Source: Vibrio ruber DSM 16370 (GTDB lineage Bacteria > Pseudomonadota > Gammaproteobacteria > Enterobacterales > Vibrionaceae). From it: DNA of 64,000 nt. The stretch covers positions 278,076-342,075 of the forward strand of contig NZ_FULE01000031.1 in NCBI RefSeq assembly GCF_900163965.1, read 5' to 3'. Position 1 is the stretch's first letter; each line of letters starts with the position of its first letter. Both the position numbers and the translations under genes were made by a program. This document shows, piece by piece, positions 49,649 through 61,010 of this stretch. The notes beneath the pieces were generated by a model, which worked only from the letters and a program-made list of their open reading frames with translations, made no database searches and had not been told where the DNA came from.

Positions 49649-49939
49649 TTAATGACTACTTAATTTTTCTTTATGCTTATTCAGTTGACGGACTAACTTG
49701 TCAACGAGGCTATCGATTGCGGCATACATGTTTTCATCTTCAGCGGTTGCATGAATTTCCCCCTGATTGACATGAAGCGTTGCTTCAGCGACTTGTAGGA
49801 GTTTTTTTTCAACCCTTAAAATGACCTGTATGCTATTGATATGGTCAAAAAACCGCTCAAGTTTATCAAATTTTGAGTGAACATAGTCTTGCATTGAATC
49901 GGTCAGATCAATGTGGTGGCCATTAATATTGATTTGCAT
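49649..49939 (-). CDS. hpf: Ribosome hibernation promoting factor (short form)
   Basis: Binds the 30S decoding region and leads to inactive 100S ribosomes in stationary phase. It has 96 residues, the short Hpf class (E. coli 95). Motifs are MQININGHHIDLTDSMQDYV and ATAEDENMYAAIDSLVDKL. It lies between rpoN and ptsN, as in E. coli. Confidence 0.96.
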   Translation of the reverse strand: MQININGHHIDLTDSMQDYVHSKFDKLERFFDHINSIQVILRVEKKLLQVAEATLHVNQGEIHATAEDENMYAAIDSLVDKLVRQLNKHKEKLSSH

Positions 49940-49963
49940 AGACTTTCCTTCTCTGTTGGGCCT

Positions 49964-51436
49964 TTATAACAGGCGTTTACGCTGACTCGATGGGGATATC
50001 CCCAAAGACTCTCGGTACTTTGCAATGGTACGTCTAGCGACCTGAATCCCCTGATCAGCTAGTAGTGTTGCAATTTTACTGTCACTGAGTGGTTTTGCCG
50101 GGTTTTCTGCGGCAACCAGTTTTTTGATCAGTGCGCGAATTGCGGTTGATGAACATTCTCCACCATTGTCTGTGCTTACGTGGCTAGAGAAAAAGTACTT
50201 CAGCTCGAATATCCCCCGAGGGGTATGCATAAACTTTTGGGTTGTGACCCGCGAGATGGTTGATTCATGCATGTCAACGGCAAGGGCGACATCATTGAGA
50301 ACCATCGGTTTCATTGCTTCTTCCCCATACTCGAAGAAATCGTGCTGATGTTCAACTATACACTTGGCAACTTTGAGCAACGTCTCGTTTCGACTTTCTA
50401 AACTTTTAATTAACCATTTTGCTTCTTGTAAATTCGTTCGGATATAATTACTGTCTGCGCCATTTCCCCGTCCCAGTTCTGCGTATTGCTGGTTGATTTT
50501 TAATCTTGGCATACTGTCCGGGTTGATGGCGACGACCCATTTCCCCCGATCTTTGAAGACCGAAACATCCGGAATGACATATTCAGCATGTTCTGCATTA
50601 ATATCATTCCCGGGGCGGGGGTTGAGTTCTTGAATGAGTTGCAAAGCGGAGCGTAATTCGTCTTCTTTTAGCTTTGCTTCTTTTTGGATCAGTTTGTAAT
50701 CCCGGTTTCCTAACTGATCGATATGATCTGTCAACAGGCGTCTGGCTTCACTGAGCCACGGAGTGTCACTTGGATATGTTGCCAGTTGTAGTAACAGGCA
50801 GTCCTGCAGATTCAGGGATGCGACACCTAAAGGATCAAATTGCTGAATACGCTTTCTGACTGCTTCGATTTCATCCAGCTCGATATCGTCATCTTCTTCA
50901 CTTTTGACACTTTCCAGAATGTCTTCAAGAGACAGTGTCAGATAACCGTAGTCGTCTATGGCATCAATGATCGCCAGCGCAATGGCTCGATCCGTATCAC
51001 TGAAAGGGGTTAAATCTAATTGCCACAGCAGGTAATCCTGTAGTGTTTGCGTGGTTTCACCCTGATAAACAGGTGTATCTTCATCGAGTGAAATACCGGT
51101 ACTACCTGTATTGGCACTGTAGACATCATCCCAAGTCGTATCGATTTCAAGTTCATTGCTGATTTCTGATTTTTCAATCATTTCTGAGCTATCTTGTGGC
51201 TCCGGCTCGCTATCAGCGACATCAGCAGTGGCTTCTTTTAACGTTTCTGTTTTTTCTTCTTGGGAATTGACTTCATCATGTGCATCTTCAACATCAAGTA
51301 GTGGGTTGGAATCGAGTGCTTCCTGAATCTCTTGCTGGAGATCTAACGTCGAAAGTTGCAGCAATCGAATCGCTTGCTGCAACTGAGGTGTCATGGCTAA
51401 CTGTTGACCTAACTTGAGTTGTAGTGACGGTTTCAT
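49964..51436 (-). CDS. rpoN: RNA polymerase sigma-54 factor
   Basis: Alternative sigma factor for -12/-24 promoters. In vibrios it controls flagella, nitrogen use and quorum sensing. It has 490 residues. Region I is glutamine/leucine-rich ([20 protein letters not shown]). An acidic linker follows. The core-binding domain is in the middle, and the C-terminal RpoN box [10 protein letters not shown] lies near residues 467-476. It sits between lptB and hpf. Confidence 0.98.
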   Translation of the reverse strand: MKPSLQLKLGQQLAMTPQLQQAIRLLQLSTLDLQQEIQEALDSNPLLDVEDAHDEVNSQEEKTETLKEATADVADSEPEPQDSSEMIEKSEISNELEIDTTWDDVYSANTGSTGISLDEDTPVYQGETTQTLQDYLLWQLDLTPFSDTDRAIALAIIDAIDDYGYLTLSLEDILESVKSEEDDDIELDEIEAVRKRIQQFDPLGVASLNLQDCLLLQLATYPSDTPWLSEARRLLTDHIDQLGNRDYKLIQKEAKLKEDELRSALQLIQELNPRPGNDINAEHAEYVIPDVSVFKDRGKWVVAINPDSMPRLKINQQYAELGRGNGADSNYIRTNLQEAKWLIKSLESRNETLLKVAKCIVEHQHDFFEYGEEAMKPMVLNDVALAVDMHESTISRVTTQKFMHTPRGIFELKYFFSSHVSTDNGGECSSTAIRALIKKLVAAENPAKPLSDSKIATLLADQGIQVARRTIAKYRESLGISPSSQRKRLL

Positions 51437-51509
51437 TCAGTTTCGATTGCCTTATTCTGTGTTGCCGTATTCTGATGTATGTCTGGCTCAAATCCCGTTC
51501 TTACTTTAA

Positions 51510-52235
51510 TCATAGACGGAATTGTTCACCGAGATAAACCTGTTTGACCTGCTCGTTATCGAGAACTTCTTGCGGAGTCCCTTCTGCGATTAGGTTGCCT
51601 TGGCTTACGATATAGGCTTTTTCACAAACATCCAAGGTTTCCCTGACATTATGATCAGTAATCAAAACACCAAGCCCCCGATCCCGGAGGTGTTCAATTA
51701 TTTTCTTGATATCAATGACCGAAATCGGGTCAACCCCGGCAAACGGTTCATCCAACAAAATGAACTGTGGGTTGGCAGCCAACGCCCGGGCAATTTCTAC
51801 GCGGCGTCTCTCACCACCGGAGAGTGCCATCCCGGCGCTGTAGCGAATGTGCCCGATATGGAACTCTTCCAGCAAGTCTTCAAGTTTATCCTGACGTTCT
51901 TCCCGCGAAAGATTCTCCCGGGTTTGTAATACCGCCATGATGTTGTCTTCAACGGAGAGTTTACGGAAAATGGAGGCTTCTTGTGGTAAATAGCCGATGC
52001 CCATCCGAGAGCGCTGGTGCATGGGCAGAACACTGATGTCTTTGTCATCAATTTGGATCGAGCCTTCATCCCGGGCGACCAGACCGACAATCATATAAAA
52101 TGAGGTTGTCTTGCCCGCACCATTCGGCCCCAGCAGGCCGACAATTTGTCCGGACTCTACCTGTAGGCTGACATCAGAGACGACTTTTCTCTTTTTATAG
52201 CTTTTGGCTAAATGCTCTGCTTTTAGTATGGCCAT
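51510..52235 (-). CDS. lptB: LPS export ABC transporter ATP-binding protein LptB
   Basis: ATPase that powers LPS extraction by LptFG. It has 241 residues, as in E. coli. Walker A is GPNGAGKTT (36-44), signature [15 protein letters not shown], Walker [14 protein letters not shown]. It starts 3 bases after the lptA stop. LptF and LptG are not in this window. Confidence 0.98.
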   Translation of the reverse strand: MAILKAEHLAKSYKKRKVVSDVSLQVESGQIVGLLGPNGAGKTTSFYMIVGLVARDEGSIQIDDKDISVLPMHQRSRMGIGYLPQEASIFRKLSVEDNIMAVLQTRENLSREERQDKLEDLLEEFHIGHIRYSAGMALSGGERRRVEIARALAANPQFILLDEPFAGVDPISVIDIKKIIEHLRDRGLGVLITDHNVRETLDVCEKAYIVSQGNLIAEGTPQEVLDNEQVKQVYLGEQFRL

Positions 52236-52238
52236 GGT

Positions 52239-52736
52239 TTATTCTTTATTCGTTGCCTGTGGTTGCAGCACGGTTGAAACACGCTCGTTTGAATTTCCGT
52301 CTGCAATGAGTTTTTGTGCAGAAATTTTGTAACGGATTTTGGTACTACGGATCACGCTATCATCTTGCGATAGCATTGCTTTTTCGGTCATGGTTAATTG
52401 ATCCGCAGCCATTTGATAGTTGAGTTTCTTGGCTTCGCCATAGAGGGTTTTCCCTTCATCGGTTAACTGAGAAAACGTGGCCAGATCACCGAAACCCTGA
52501 ATTTCCTCGATCTGTCCGTTTTGAGGATTCCGGGTCACGATTAATTTGTCGGCATGGATATTAATACTGCCTTGTTTGAGGGTTACGTTGCCCACAAAAG
52601 TAACCTGATTACTTTTTAAATCAAGTTGCTGGCTATCCGAATCGATATAAACCGGTTGTTCGGTATCTGTTGCTAATGCCAAAGCGCCGCTTGAGATAAA
52701 CAGGCAAGCGAGCAAACTAAGGTGCGAGATTTTCAT
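52239..52736 (-). CDS. lptA: LPS transport periplasmic protein LptA
   Basis: OstA-fold protein forming the periplasmic bridge for LPS. It has 165 residues from ATG 52736. The signal peptide is MKISHLSLLACLFISSGALA. The OstA domain contains YIDSDSQQLDLKSNQVTFVGNV. SD aggg is five bases upstream. The gene overlaps the lptC end by 20 bases. Confidence 0.95.
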   Translation of the reverse strand: MKISHLSLLACLFISSGALALATDTEQPVYIDSDSQQLDLKSNQVTFVGNVTLKQGSINIHADKLIVTRNPQNGQIEEIQGFGDLATFSQLTDEGKTLYGEAKKLNYQMAADQLTMTEKAMLSQDDSVIRSTKIRYKISAQKLIADGNSNERVSTVLQPQATNKE

Positions 52737-53280
52737 ATCTACCCTGTACATGGTTATAAAGTAAGGCGCTATGATCAGCAAAATTTCCTTTCATCGCCTG
52801 ACCTTGTGTTTCAAATTGTGGACCTTTCAGCAAGACGGGTGTGTCTGTCCAAAAATCACGGTTGTCCAATTGCATACTGAGTTTTGCTGTTTCGAGTGAC
52901 TCGAAACTGGAATCCTCAAGTAAGTTTTTACCAATCACGTTGTCGTAAAGCGTTAATATTTTATTCTTGGTCAGAATTCCCCGTTGAGCCGTCACTTTCC
53001 ATTCCATGACTCGCCCATCACGGTAAACCTGTAAAATCGGATGTTCAAATACTGTGTTGCCACTTTTAGCATAATAATCAAGATGCGTTGATGTGATGAT
53101 ATAGCTTCTCACCCCATCTGCACCATACGAAATATTTGACAGATGCTCACCGCTAAACATGGGTAGCTCTGTGTTCGGAGCGACTTGTACATTCGCTTTT
53201 CTTTCATTATCGAGCAGGTAATAAATGGACCAGCAGATAATGAAAAATAAGAGTATATAGATTGTACGAGCCAGACTCAT
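52717..53280 (-). CDS. lptC: LPS export protein LptC
   Basis: Bitopic protein that receives LPS from LptB2FG and passes it to LptA. It has 187 residues (E. coli 191). One N-terminal helix (TIYILLFFIICWSIYYLL) is followed by an OstA-like periplasmic domain. It overlaps the kdsC stop by 4 bases (ATGA). Confidence 0.95.
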   Translation of the reverse strand: MSLARTIYILLFFIICWSIYYLLDNERKANVQVAPNTELPMFSGEHLSNISYGADGVRSYIITSTHLDYYAKSGNTVFEHPILQVYRDGRVMEWKVTAQRGILTKNKILTLYDNVIGKNLLEDSSFESLETAKLSMQLDNRDFWTDTPVLLKGPQFETQGQAMKGNFADHSALLYNHVQGRYENLAP

Positions 53281-53834
53281 ATACTCAAACCTTTGTGCAT
53301 TTCCAGCTCACCCCGAGACTGTAAGATTAAATCACAGACCTCCCGTACGGCACCATGTCCGCCCGCTATGGTCGTGACGTAGTTTGCTCTCTTGAGCAGT
53401 AATGGATGACCATCGGCGACACAAACTTTTAACGCAACTTGTGCCATCACCGGCCAATCAATCAAATCATCACCGATATAGGCCGTATGTTCCGGTAAGA
53501 TCTGGGTTTTTTGGCAAATATCAGCATAGGCACTCACTTTATCATCCTGTCCCTGATAAATCAGTGAAATCCCCAGCGCTTTCATACGGTTTTCGACTAT
53601 CTTTGAGTGTCTGCCGGTGACGACCGCAACCTCAATACCTGCATTCATCAGCGATTTTATGCCATATCCGTCCCGGGTATGGAAGGTTTTCAACTCTTCA
53701 CCCTGATTACCTAAGTAAATTCGGCCATCGGAGAACACGCCATCAACATCACAGATGAGTAATTTGATCTGACTGGCGACTTCCCAAATCGATGACGTTA
53801 TCGGGCCATAAAGTGTTTCAACCATATTTGTCAC
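53277..53834 (-). CDS. kdsC: 3-deoxy-D-manno-octulosonate 8-phosphate phosphatase
   Basis: HAD phosphatase of Kdo synthesis. It has 185 residues. Motif I is ICDVDGVFSDGRIYLG, motif II VVTGR, motif IV YIGDDLIDWPVM. The GTG start at 53834 has AGGAG eight bases upstream; the in-frame ATG three codons later is too far from it. The start shares one base with the kdsD stop. Confidence 0.95.
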   Translation of the reverse strand: MTNMVETLYGPITSSIWEVASQIKLLICDVDGVFSDGRIYLGNQGEELKTFHTRDGYGIKSLMNAGIEVAVVTGRHSKIVENRMKALGISLIYQGQDDKVSAYADICQKTQILPEHTAYIGDDLIDWPVMAQVALKVCVADGHPLLLKRANYVTTIAGGHGAVREVCDLILQSRGELEMHKGLSI

Positions 53835-54805
53835 TACATCACTCCTGCTTTCAGAAGGTCGTGCATATTGAGAGCGCCGACCAGCAGGCCGTTATCAACC
53901 AACATCAAACCGTTGATTCGTTTTTCCTGCATTAAATTGAGCCCTTCCACTGCAAGAATGTGAGGTGATGCAATGGTTGGGTTTTGGGTCATCACATCAC
54001 TAATCTTGGCGCTGTGAATATCGACACGCTTGTCCAGAATTCGTCTGAGATCACCATCGGTAAAAATACCGAGTAGCTTGTGCTGTTGATCGACTACAGC
54101 CGTCATACCTAACCCTTTTTGACTGATTTCCATTAAGGCATCGCGGATTAAGGCATCAGGGCTGACGATGGGAAGTTGATCTCCGGAATGCATAATATCA
54201 CCCAGTTTGAGCAACAGCTTACGACCCAATGCGCCGCCCGGATGAGAGAGCGCAAAATCTTCCTGAGTGAATCCGCGAGCCTGTAACAGCGTAATTGCAA
54301 GAGCATCACCCATTACAAGTGTTGCCGTGGCGCTGGATGTCGGTGCCAGACCTAACGGGCACGCTTCTTCCGGGACAGAAACCTGTAAATGGAGATCTGC
54401 AAGCTTGGCCATATTGGATTGTGGATTGCCGGTCATGCTGATAATACGGATCGAGCGACGTTTCAATACCGGATAAAGCGGGAGTATCTCTGACGATTCA
54501 CCTGAATAAGAGATCGCAATCACGATGTCTCCTTCTGAGATCATACCGAGATCCCCGTGTGCAGCCTCACCCGGATGAACAAAGAAAGACGGTGTTCCGG
54601 TGCTGGCGAAGGTTGCCGCCATTTTTTTACCGATATGACCAGACTTACCCATACCCATGACGATAACTTTACCCACCGTATTACTCAGAATCATGTCGCA
54701 GGCTTGACAGAAATGCTCATCAAAATATTGTTCTATTTGTTGCAAGCATTTAATTTCTATATCTAAAACCTGTTTTGCTGACTGAGTGTAGTTTAGTTGT
54801 GGCAT
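53834..54805 (-). CDS. kdsD: D-arabinose 5-phosphate isomerase
   Basis: Converts ribulose 5-phosphate to arabinose 5-phosphate for Kdo. It has 323 residues (E. coli 328). A SIS domain fills about residues 40-180, with VMGMGKSGHIGKKMAATFASTGTPS. Two CBS domains follow (VSPDALIRDAL; MTQNPTIASPHILA). ATG 54805 is chosen because GGAG is six bases upstream. Confidence 0.97.
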   Translation of the reverse strand: MPQLNYTQSAKQVLDIEIKCLQQIEQYFDEHFCQACDMILSNTVGKVIVMGMGKSGHIGKKMAATFASTGTPSFFVHPGEAAHGDLGMISEGDIVIAISYSGESSEILPLYPVLKRRSIRIISMTGNPQSNMAKLADLHLQVSVPEEACPLGLAPTSSATATLVMGDALAITLLQARGFTQEDFALSHPGGALGRKLLLKLGDIMHSGDQLPIVSPDALIRDALMEISQKGLGMTAVVDQQHKLLGIFTDGDLRRILDKRVDIHSAKISDVMTQNPTIASPHILAVEGLNLMQEKRINGLMLVDNGLLVGALNMHDLLKAGVM

Positions 54806-54826
54806 CCTCAACTCCGTTCTCTCTTG

Positions 54827-55792
54827 CTAAGCGCCCATATTCATGAATAAATAAGTCTGATAGACAATAAATATAACGAACAGGATAAACCCTTCGATTC
54901 TGTTAATGCTTCGGGATTTTCCTAACGCCATGACGACTAAGAGCAGAGAAAGCCCCAACATGACCCAAAAGTCTCGTCCCATGGCATGTTCGCTGATGAC
55001 TGACGGGTTCAGAATTCCGGGGAGCCCCATCACCGCCAAAATGTTGAACACATTCGAGCCGATAATATTCCCCACGGCCATATCATCTTCACCTTTCAGT
55101 ACTCCTGCGAGCGAGGCCGCAAGTTCTGGCAGGCTGGTTCCAATTGCAATAATGGTCAGACCGATGACGAGATCACTCATGCCAAAGTATTTTGCTATGA
55201 TAACGGCATTACTCACAAGAATGTCAGCAGATAGTGGCAGCAGAATCAGACCCACGATGACCCAGAAAATCGCTATTTTACTATTCACGCCCTCTGGCAC
55301 TTCTGACTCTTGCTCTGCCAGAAGCCGATCCTTTTGATTGTTTTCACCACGGCTGATTTTAAGCATTGCCAGAATAAATATGGCAAACACAACAAAGAGT
55401 AAGACGCCTTCATAGAAGCCAAGGTGTCCATCCCAAAGAATCACACCGGCTAATAATGTGACTCCAATCATGAACGGAAGTTCTCTGCGGAGCAGTTCCG
55501 AGTTAATCGATAGTGGTTTAATGAGCGCTGTAATGCCCAGAATTAATGCGATATTGGCAATATTCGAGCCCAGAATGTTACCGACGGCGGTATCGGTTTT
55601 ATTGGCGAGGGCTGCTGTTGCAGAGACCATCATCTCTGGTGCTGATGAGCCCATTGCAATGATAGTCATACCAATCACCAACGGTGAAATCCCAACATTG
55701 CGTGCCAGCGCTGCAGAACCAAAAACCAACCGATCTGCACTCCATACCAGTAAGATGAGTCCGACAATTAATAAAGCAACAGCTGTAAGCAT
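54827..55792 (-). CDS. yrbG: Calcium/sodium antiporter YrbG
   Basis: CaCA-family inner-membrane exchanger, 321 residues (E. coli 325). It has two inverted Na_Ca_ex halves, each with its alpha-repeat: GMTIIAMGSSAPEMMVSATAAL and GLTIIAIGTSLPELAASLAGVL, plus GNILGSNIANI and GNIIGSNVFNI. About ten helices. ATG 55792 follows an AGGA SD; the longer upstream frame lacks support. It is the first gene of the leftward kds/lpt cluster. Confidence 0.94.
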   Translation of the reverse strand: MLTAVALLIVGLILLVWSADRLVFGSAALARNVGISPLVIGMTIIAMGSSAPEMMVSATAALANKTDTAVGNILGSNIANIALILGITALIKPLSINSELLRRELPFMIGVTLLAGVILWDGHLGFYEGVLLFVVFAIFILAMLKISRGENNQKDRLLAEQESEVPEGVNSKIAIFWVIVGLILLPLSADILVSNAVIIAKYFGMSDLVIGLTIIAIGTSLPELAASLAGVLKGEDDMAVGNIIGSNVFNILAVMGLPGILNPSVISEHAMGRDFWVMLGLSLLLVVMALGKSRSINRIEGFILFVIFIVYQTYLFMNMGA

Positions 55793-56327
55793 GTGTATTC
55801 CTAGTGGATAAAGATAAAAATATTTAACCGTCGATTTTGACGTTTTGGTTTGCAAAAGGAAAGTGAAACCGCTTCATTTATTCATCAAAAGGTTGCAGAT
55901 TTAGATATATTTCTCTTTCTGAGTGAATTCAAACTGTTGCTCAGCAAACCATATCAGTGACCGGATAGCATTATCCATCGATATTTTTCGGGTTTCTGTA
56001 AGGGCGCTGACAAAGGAGGTGCATCTTACCATCAAAATCAGAAATAGGGATGCTAAACTGGTTCGGACAGTTCATTTTTTCGACACAATGAATGTGTCGG
56101 GATTTGACGAAGTAAAGTAAGTCAATGATTCTTGCATTAGTAATGGTATGATAGAGCCCGTCCGGTGTGATGTTCAGTGTTGATGGTTTTAGAAGCCTGA
56201 TAAGGTTAGCATCATTACGATACCGTGCTTTTAATTTGTGAAATGATACTTATGATTGTGTTTTTTTGTCCATGATGTATATGGCGTTATGAACAATTGA
56301 ACCTAAGAAAGGAACGATAGGCTGTGT
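55793..56327. other. Long divergent intergenic region between yrbG and mlaF
   Basis: 535 bases without a supported gene. It holds an extended -10 (TGGTATGAT, 56144-56152) facing mlaF, a small hairpin CGACACA/TGTGTCG (56081-56099) and a strong SD-like aaaggaggtg near 56015 that has no start codon at the right distance. A 65-residue frame at 55923-56120 has no SD or family signal and is left out. Confidence 0.5.
56144..56152 (+). promoter_or_regulatory. Extended -10 promoter candidate for mlaF
   Basis: TGG followed by TATGAT matches an extended -10. No good -35 lies 17 bases upstream. The leader to mlaF would be about 170 bases. Confidence 0.4.
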
Positions 56328-57131
56328 ATGTCCGAGTCTGATCTGGTAACGATTAACAATCTGACGTTTTCTCGTGGCGACAGAAAGATTTTTGATGATG
56401 TGTCACTCCATGTCCCAAAGGGAAAGGTCACTGCGATTATGGGGCCTTCCGGTATCGGGAAAACGACTTTGCTCCGTTTGATTGGCGGGCAGTTGCTGCC
56501 AGAATCCGGAGAAATCTGGTTTGATGGCGTGAATATTCCTACTTTGGGACGAAACAAGCTTTATCAGGCCCGTAAGAAAATGAGTATGTTGTTTCAGTCC
56601 GGGGCGTTATTTACCGATCTGAATGTGTTCGATAATGTGGCATTCCCGCTGCGGGAGCATACAGCTTTGAGTGAAACATTTATTCGGACACTGGTATTGC
56701 TTAAACTCGAAGCGGTCGGTTTGCGGGGAGCTGCTCATCTGATGCCGAGTGAGTTATCCGGTGGGATGGCACGTCGTGCGGCACTTGCCCGGGCAATTGC
56801 GCTGGACCCTGAATTGATTATGTTTGACGAGCCATTTGTCGGGCAGGACCCGATGACGATGGGCGTTTTGGTTGAATTGATTCGCCACCTCAATCAGGCT
56901 TTGGGAATCACGTCTATTGTTGTTTCTCATGATGTTCCGGAAGTGATGAGTATTGCCGATTGGGTGTATATTCTGGCCGACGGAAAAGTTATTGCGAAAG
57001 GCACGACAGAGTCATTACTCCAGAACGAGGATCCGCGAGTCAGACAGTTTTTACAGGGTGAAGCTGACGGGCCGGTGCCTTTCCGCTATCCTGCGCCATC
57101 TCTTGAGAAGGATCTATTTCATGTTGGCTAG
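56328..57131 (+). CDS. mlaF: Phospholipid transport ATP-binding protein MlaF
   Basis: ATPase of the Mla retrograde lipid transporter that keeps outer-membrane asymmetry. It has 267 residues (E. coli 269). Walker A is [11 protein letters not shown] (39-49), signature [15 protein letters not shown], Walker [14 protein letters not shown]. The 3' end overlaps mlaE by 11 bases. Confidence 0.97.
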   Translation: MSESDLVTINNLTFSRGDRKIFDDVSLHVPKGKVTAIMGPSGIGKTTLLRLIGGQLLPESGEIWFDGVNIPTLGRNKLYQARKKMSMLFQSGALFTDLNVFDNVAFPLREHTALSETFIRTLVLLKLEAVGLRGAAHLMPSELSGGMARRAALARAIALDPELIMFDEPFVGQDPMTMGVLVELIRHLNQALGITSIVVSHDVPEVMSIADWVYILADGKVIAKGTTESLLQNEDPRVRQFLQGEADGPVPFRYPAPSLEKDLFHVG

Positions 57132-57912
57132 TTTTATTCAGTTTGCCGTTCATACTGGCCGGAGAACATTTGATATTTGTGAAGCGTTTGGCCGTGCGAC
57201 GTTTATGTTGCTTGGTGCTTTACTGAGCCGGCCCCATCCTGTGAAACATTTTCCGCTGTTGGTCAAGCAAATCTATAGTGTCGGTGTGTTATCCATGGCC
57301 ATTATTATTGTGTCTGGCTTGTTCATCGGTATGGTTGTGAGTTTGCAAGGCTATGTCATTCTGGTTGATTATGGTGCAGAAGGCAGTTTGGGCACATTGG
57401 TTTCGCTGTCATTATTGCGCGAATTAGGGCCGGTTGTGACCGCATTATTATTTGCTGGCCGGGCGGGCTCAGCCTTAACGGCTGAAATTGGTTTGATGAA
57501 AGCCACCGAGCAGCTGTCGAGTCTTGAAATGATGGCTATTGACCCATTGAAGCGTGTTATCGCGCCCCGGTTTTGGGCCGGGGTGATTTCGATGCCGGTA
57601 TTGGCAATGATCTTTATGGCTGTCGGTATATGGGGCGGACAATTGGTTGGCGTGGACTGGAAAGGAATTGACGATGGTAGTTTCTGGTCAACCATTCAGG
57701 CAACCGTCGAGTTAGGTCATGATATCGGGAACAGCATGGTGAAGTGCTTTGCATTTGCATTTACCGTTGTCTGGATTGCGCTGTTTAACGGCTATGATGC
57801 AATACCAACCTCTGAAGGGATCAGTCGAGCGACAACGAAAACTGTCGTTTATTCGTCTCTCGCTGTTTTAGGTCTTGATTTTGTTTTAACTGCACTGATG
57901 TTTGGGAACTAA
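57121..57912 (+). CDS. mlaE: Phospholipid transport permease MlaE
   Basis: MlaE permease, 263 residues, several helices. It shares with E. coli MlaE the segments [25 protein letters not shown] (in part), [39 protein letters not shown] and the end ALMFGN. The start is ATG 57121, within the end of mlaF, giving the E. coli-like length (260 aa). Confidence 0.96.
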   Translation: MLASFIQFAVHTGRRTFDICEAFGRATFMLLGALLSRPHPVKHFPLLVKQIYSVGVLSMAIIIVSGLFIGMVVSLQGYVILVDYGAEGSLGTLVSLSLLRELGPVVTALLFAGRAGSALTAEIGLMKATEQLSSLEMMAIDPLKRVIAPRFWAGVISMPVLAMIFMAVGIWGGQLVGVDWKGIDDGSFWSTIQATVELGHDIGNSMVKCFAFAFTVVWIALFNGYDAIPTSEGISRATTKTVVYSSLAVLGLDFVLTALMFGN

Positions 57913-57914
57913 AC

Positions 57915-58424
57915 ATGCAACAAACACGATTAATAGAATTTTGGGTGGGCACTTTCGTTATTGCCGGAATTTGCGCAATTCTGGTGATGATTTTTCAAGT
58001 TGCTGATGTAAAAGGTCTGGGAGCGGATGATACTTATCAACTGACCGCGGAGTTTGACAATATTGGTAGTCTGAAAGTCCGCTCTCCCGTCAAAGTTGGC
58101 GGTGTGGTTATCGGTCGGGTTTCAGAGATCAGTCTGGATCCGGAATCATTGAAGCCGATGGTGAAATTATCAATCAGCAGCCAATATAAAGAGTTCCCCG
58201 CGACGTCCAGTCTGCAGATTTTGACATCCGGATTAATTGGTGAGCAGTATATTAGTCTGGTGCCCGGATTTGTCTGGGGAGATGAAACCGAGTTGTTGGG
58301 GAATGGCGACAAGGTTGAAGATACGAAGTCTGCACTCGTGCTCGAAAACTTGATCGGGCAGTTCCTCTATCGGAGTGGCAATTCCGGTGATGATAAGAAA
58401 AATCAGGCAGACGCGAAGGAGTAA
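57915..58424 (+). CDS. mlaD: Phospholipid-binding MCE protein MlaD
   Basis: MCE-domain protein forming a hexameric ring on the inner membrane. It has 169 residues. One N-terminal helix (FWVGTFVIAGICAILVMIF) is followed by the MCE domain with FDNIGSLKVRSPVKVGGVVIGRV, and ILTSGLIGEQYISLVPG. Two bases separate it from mlaE. Confidence 0.97.
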   Translation: MQQTRLIEFWVGTFVIAGICAILVMIFQVADVKGLGADDTYQLTAEFDNIGSLKVRSPVKVGGVVIGRVSEISLDPESLKPMVKLSISSQYKEFPATSSLQILTSGLIGEQYISLVPGFVWGDETELLGNGDKVEDTKSALVLENLIGQFLYRSGNSGDDKKNQADAKE

Positions 58425-58427
58425 GGA

Positions 58428-59066
58428 ATGTTAATGCGTTATATGATGTTAGTGATGGTTTTGCTCTGTTCAATGACCAGTCAGGCGAAAACCGTTGATA
58501 TGCATAATCCTTATCAGATGATGAAGCAGGTGTCGGAACAGACATTTCAACGTTTAAAATCCGAGCAGAATAAAATTCATCAAGATCCGAATTATCTGAA
58601 AGAGATCGTCAAAGATGAGTTGATGCCGTATGTCAATTACCAGTATGCAGCTCTCAAGCTGTTAGGACCTTATCTGAAAGGTGCTAAGAAGGATGATGTA
58701 CTGGCATTTATCGATGCATTTCAAGGCTATCTGATTAGCAGCTACGCGCAGGTTTTAACCCAGTACAGTGATCAGGAAGTTCAATTCGGACCAGAGCCGA
58801 AAATTGATGCAACCGATCGGATTGCTACTGTAATGGTCAATATTATCGATACACCGAACCCTGATATTAAACTTGAGTTTCAACTAAGAAAGTCAAAATC
58901 CGGTGAATGGCAAGCTTTCGATATGATTGCTGAAGGGATTAGTATGCTATCCAGTAAACGCTCTGAATGGAGTGGTAAAATTAATAGTGATGGTATCTTA
59001 GCCGTGGCAAATGAGTTGAAAGCGCTCTCTCAGCAACCGATAACAACAATTGAGAAAAAGTCATGA
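58428..59066 (+). CDS. mlaC: Periplasmic phospholipid carrier MlaC
   Basis: Soluble shuttle between the outer-membrane MlaA complex and MlaFEDB. It has 212 residues (E. coli 211). The signal peptide is MLMRYMMLVMVLLCSMTSQA. Family segments are VNYQYAALKLLGPYLKGA and FDMIAEGISMLSSKRSEW. The stop overlaps the mlaB start by 4 bases. Confidence 0.96.
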   Translation: MLMRYMMLVMVLLCSMTSQAKTVDMHNPYQMMKQVSEQTFQRLKSEQNKIHQDPNYLKEIVKDELMPYVNYQYAALKLLGPYLKGAKKDDVLAFIDAFQGYLISSYAQVLTQYSDQEVQFGPEPKIDATDRIATVMVNIIDTPNPDIKLEFQLRKSKSGEWQAFDMIAEGISMLSSKRSEWSGKINSDGILAVANELKALSQQPITTIEKKS

Positions 59067-59371
59067 CACATCCTCAGTGGCATCCGCTTGAACAGGGGAC
59101 GATTGAGTTAAGTGGGGCGCTGGATCGAGAAACTGTTCCGAAACTGTGGCAGTTTCTACAAAACTGGCAGCCGACTCATGAGCAAATCATGCTTTCACTT
59201 GAAAATGTGGCGCGGGTCGATTCCGCAGGCATGGTATTGCTGCTTCATTTAATAGAACATGCAAAAAAACGAAACTGTCATATAATGCTCAGTTTCGTGC
59301 CAGAGCAACTTCATATGTTATTCCAGTTAAGTAACGTTGATTCGCTCGTAACAAACCATATTTCAGAATAA
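59063..59371 (+). CDS. mlaB: STAS-domain protein MlaB
   Basis: Cytoplasmic STAS protein that binds MlaF and supports the complex. It has 102 residues (E. coli 97). The STAS core reads VDSAGMVLLLHLIEHAKK, with the conserved serine-threonine type site (DSAG). It overlaps mlaC by ATGA. Confidence 0.94.
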   Translation: MTHPQWHPLEQGTIELSGALDRETVPKLWQFLQNWQPTHEQIMLSLENVARVDSAGMVLLLHLIEHAKKRNCHIMLSFVPEQLHMLFQLSNVDSLVTNHISE

Positions 59372-59388
59372 GTAATTAGGGGTAGATA

Positions 59389-59643
59389 GTGGATAGTGCA
59401 CAAGTACAAGAGATTTTAGATGAGGCACTTCATCTTCACGAAATCCATGTTAAAGGGGAAGGCAGCCATTTTGAAGTGATCGCAGTTGATGAGTGCTTCG
59501 ATGGAATGAGCCGAGTGAAGAAACAACAATTCATCTATGCCCCTTTAATGGCATATATTCAGCGTAATGAAATTCATGCCGTTTCCATCAAAGCCTACAC
59601 CCCGGCAGAATGGGAACGTGATAAAAAACTGATGTCTTTGTAA
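59389..59643 (+). CDS. ibaG: BolA family protein IbaG
   Basis: BolA-like protein, 84 residues, with a GTG start. BolA proteins pair with monothiol glutaredoxins through Fe-S clusters; IbaG is linked to acid response. The core [27 protein letters not shown] (in part) and [14 protein letters not shown] are conserved. It lies between mlaB and murA, as in E. coli. Confidence 0.95.
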   Translation: MDSAQVQEILDEALHLHEIHVKGEGSHFEVIAVDECFDGMSRVKKQQFIYAPLMAYIQRNEIHAVSIKAYTPAEWERDKKLMSL

Positions 59644-59649
59644 GGTTGA

Positions 59650-60918
<1,269 letters not shown>

Positions 60919-60933
60919 TTGATTGTCGAATTG

Positions 60934-60966
60934 AGTCGAAACTGAAGAAGGGTTTCGGCTTTTTTA
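60934..60966 (+). terminator. Rho-independent terminator of the mla-murA operon
   Basis: Arms agtcgaaac (60934-60942) and gtttcggct (60952-60960) pair with one G-U, enclosing a 9-base loop. T tract 60960-60966. It lies 15 bases past the murA stop. Confidence 0.85.
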
Positions 60967-61010
60967 TTGTGGGGCTGGTGTTGATGGCAGCCCTGATTTA
61001 GGAGAACAGA

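Noticed and set aside
55923..56120. A 65-codon frame between yrbG and mlaF
   Set aside because: No SD, mixed composition, no membrane or domain pattern.
56953..57120. A longer mlaE start that reaches back into mlaF
   Set aside because: The upstream part is the out-of-frame reading of mlaF. ATG 57121 gives the family length.
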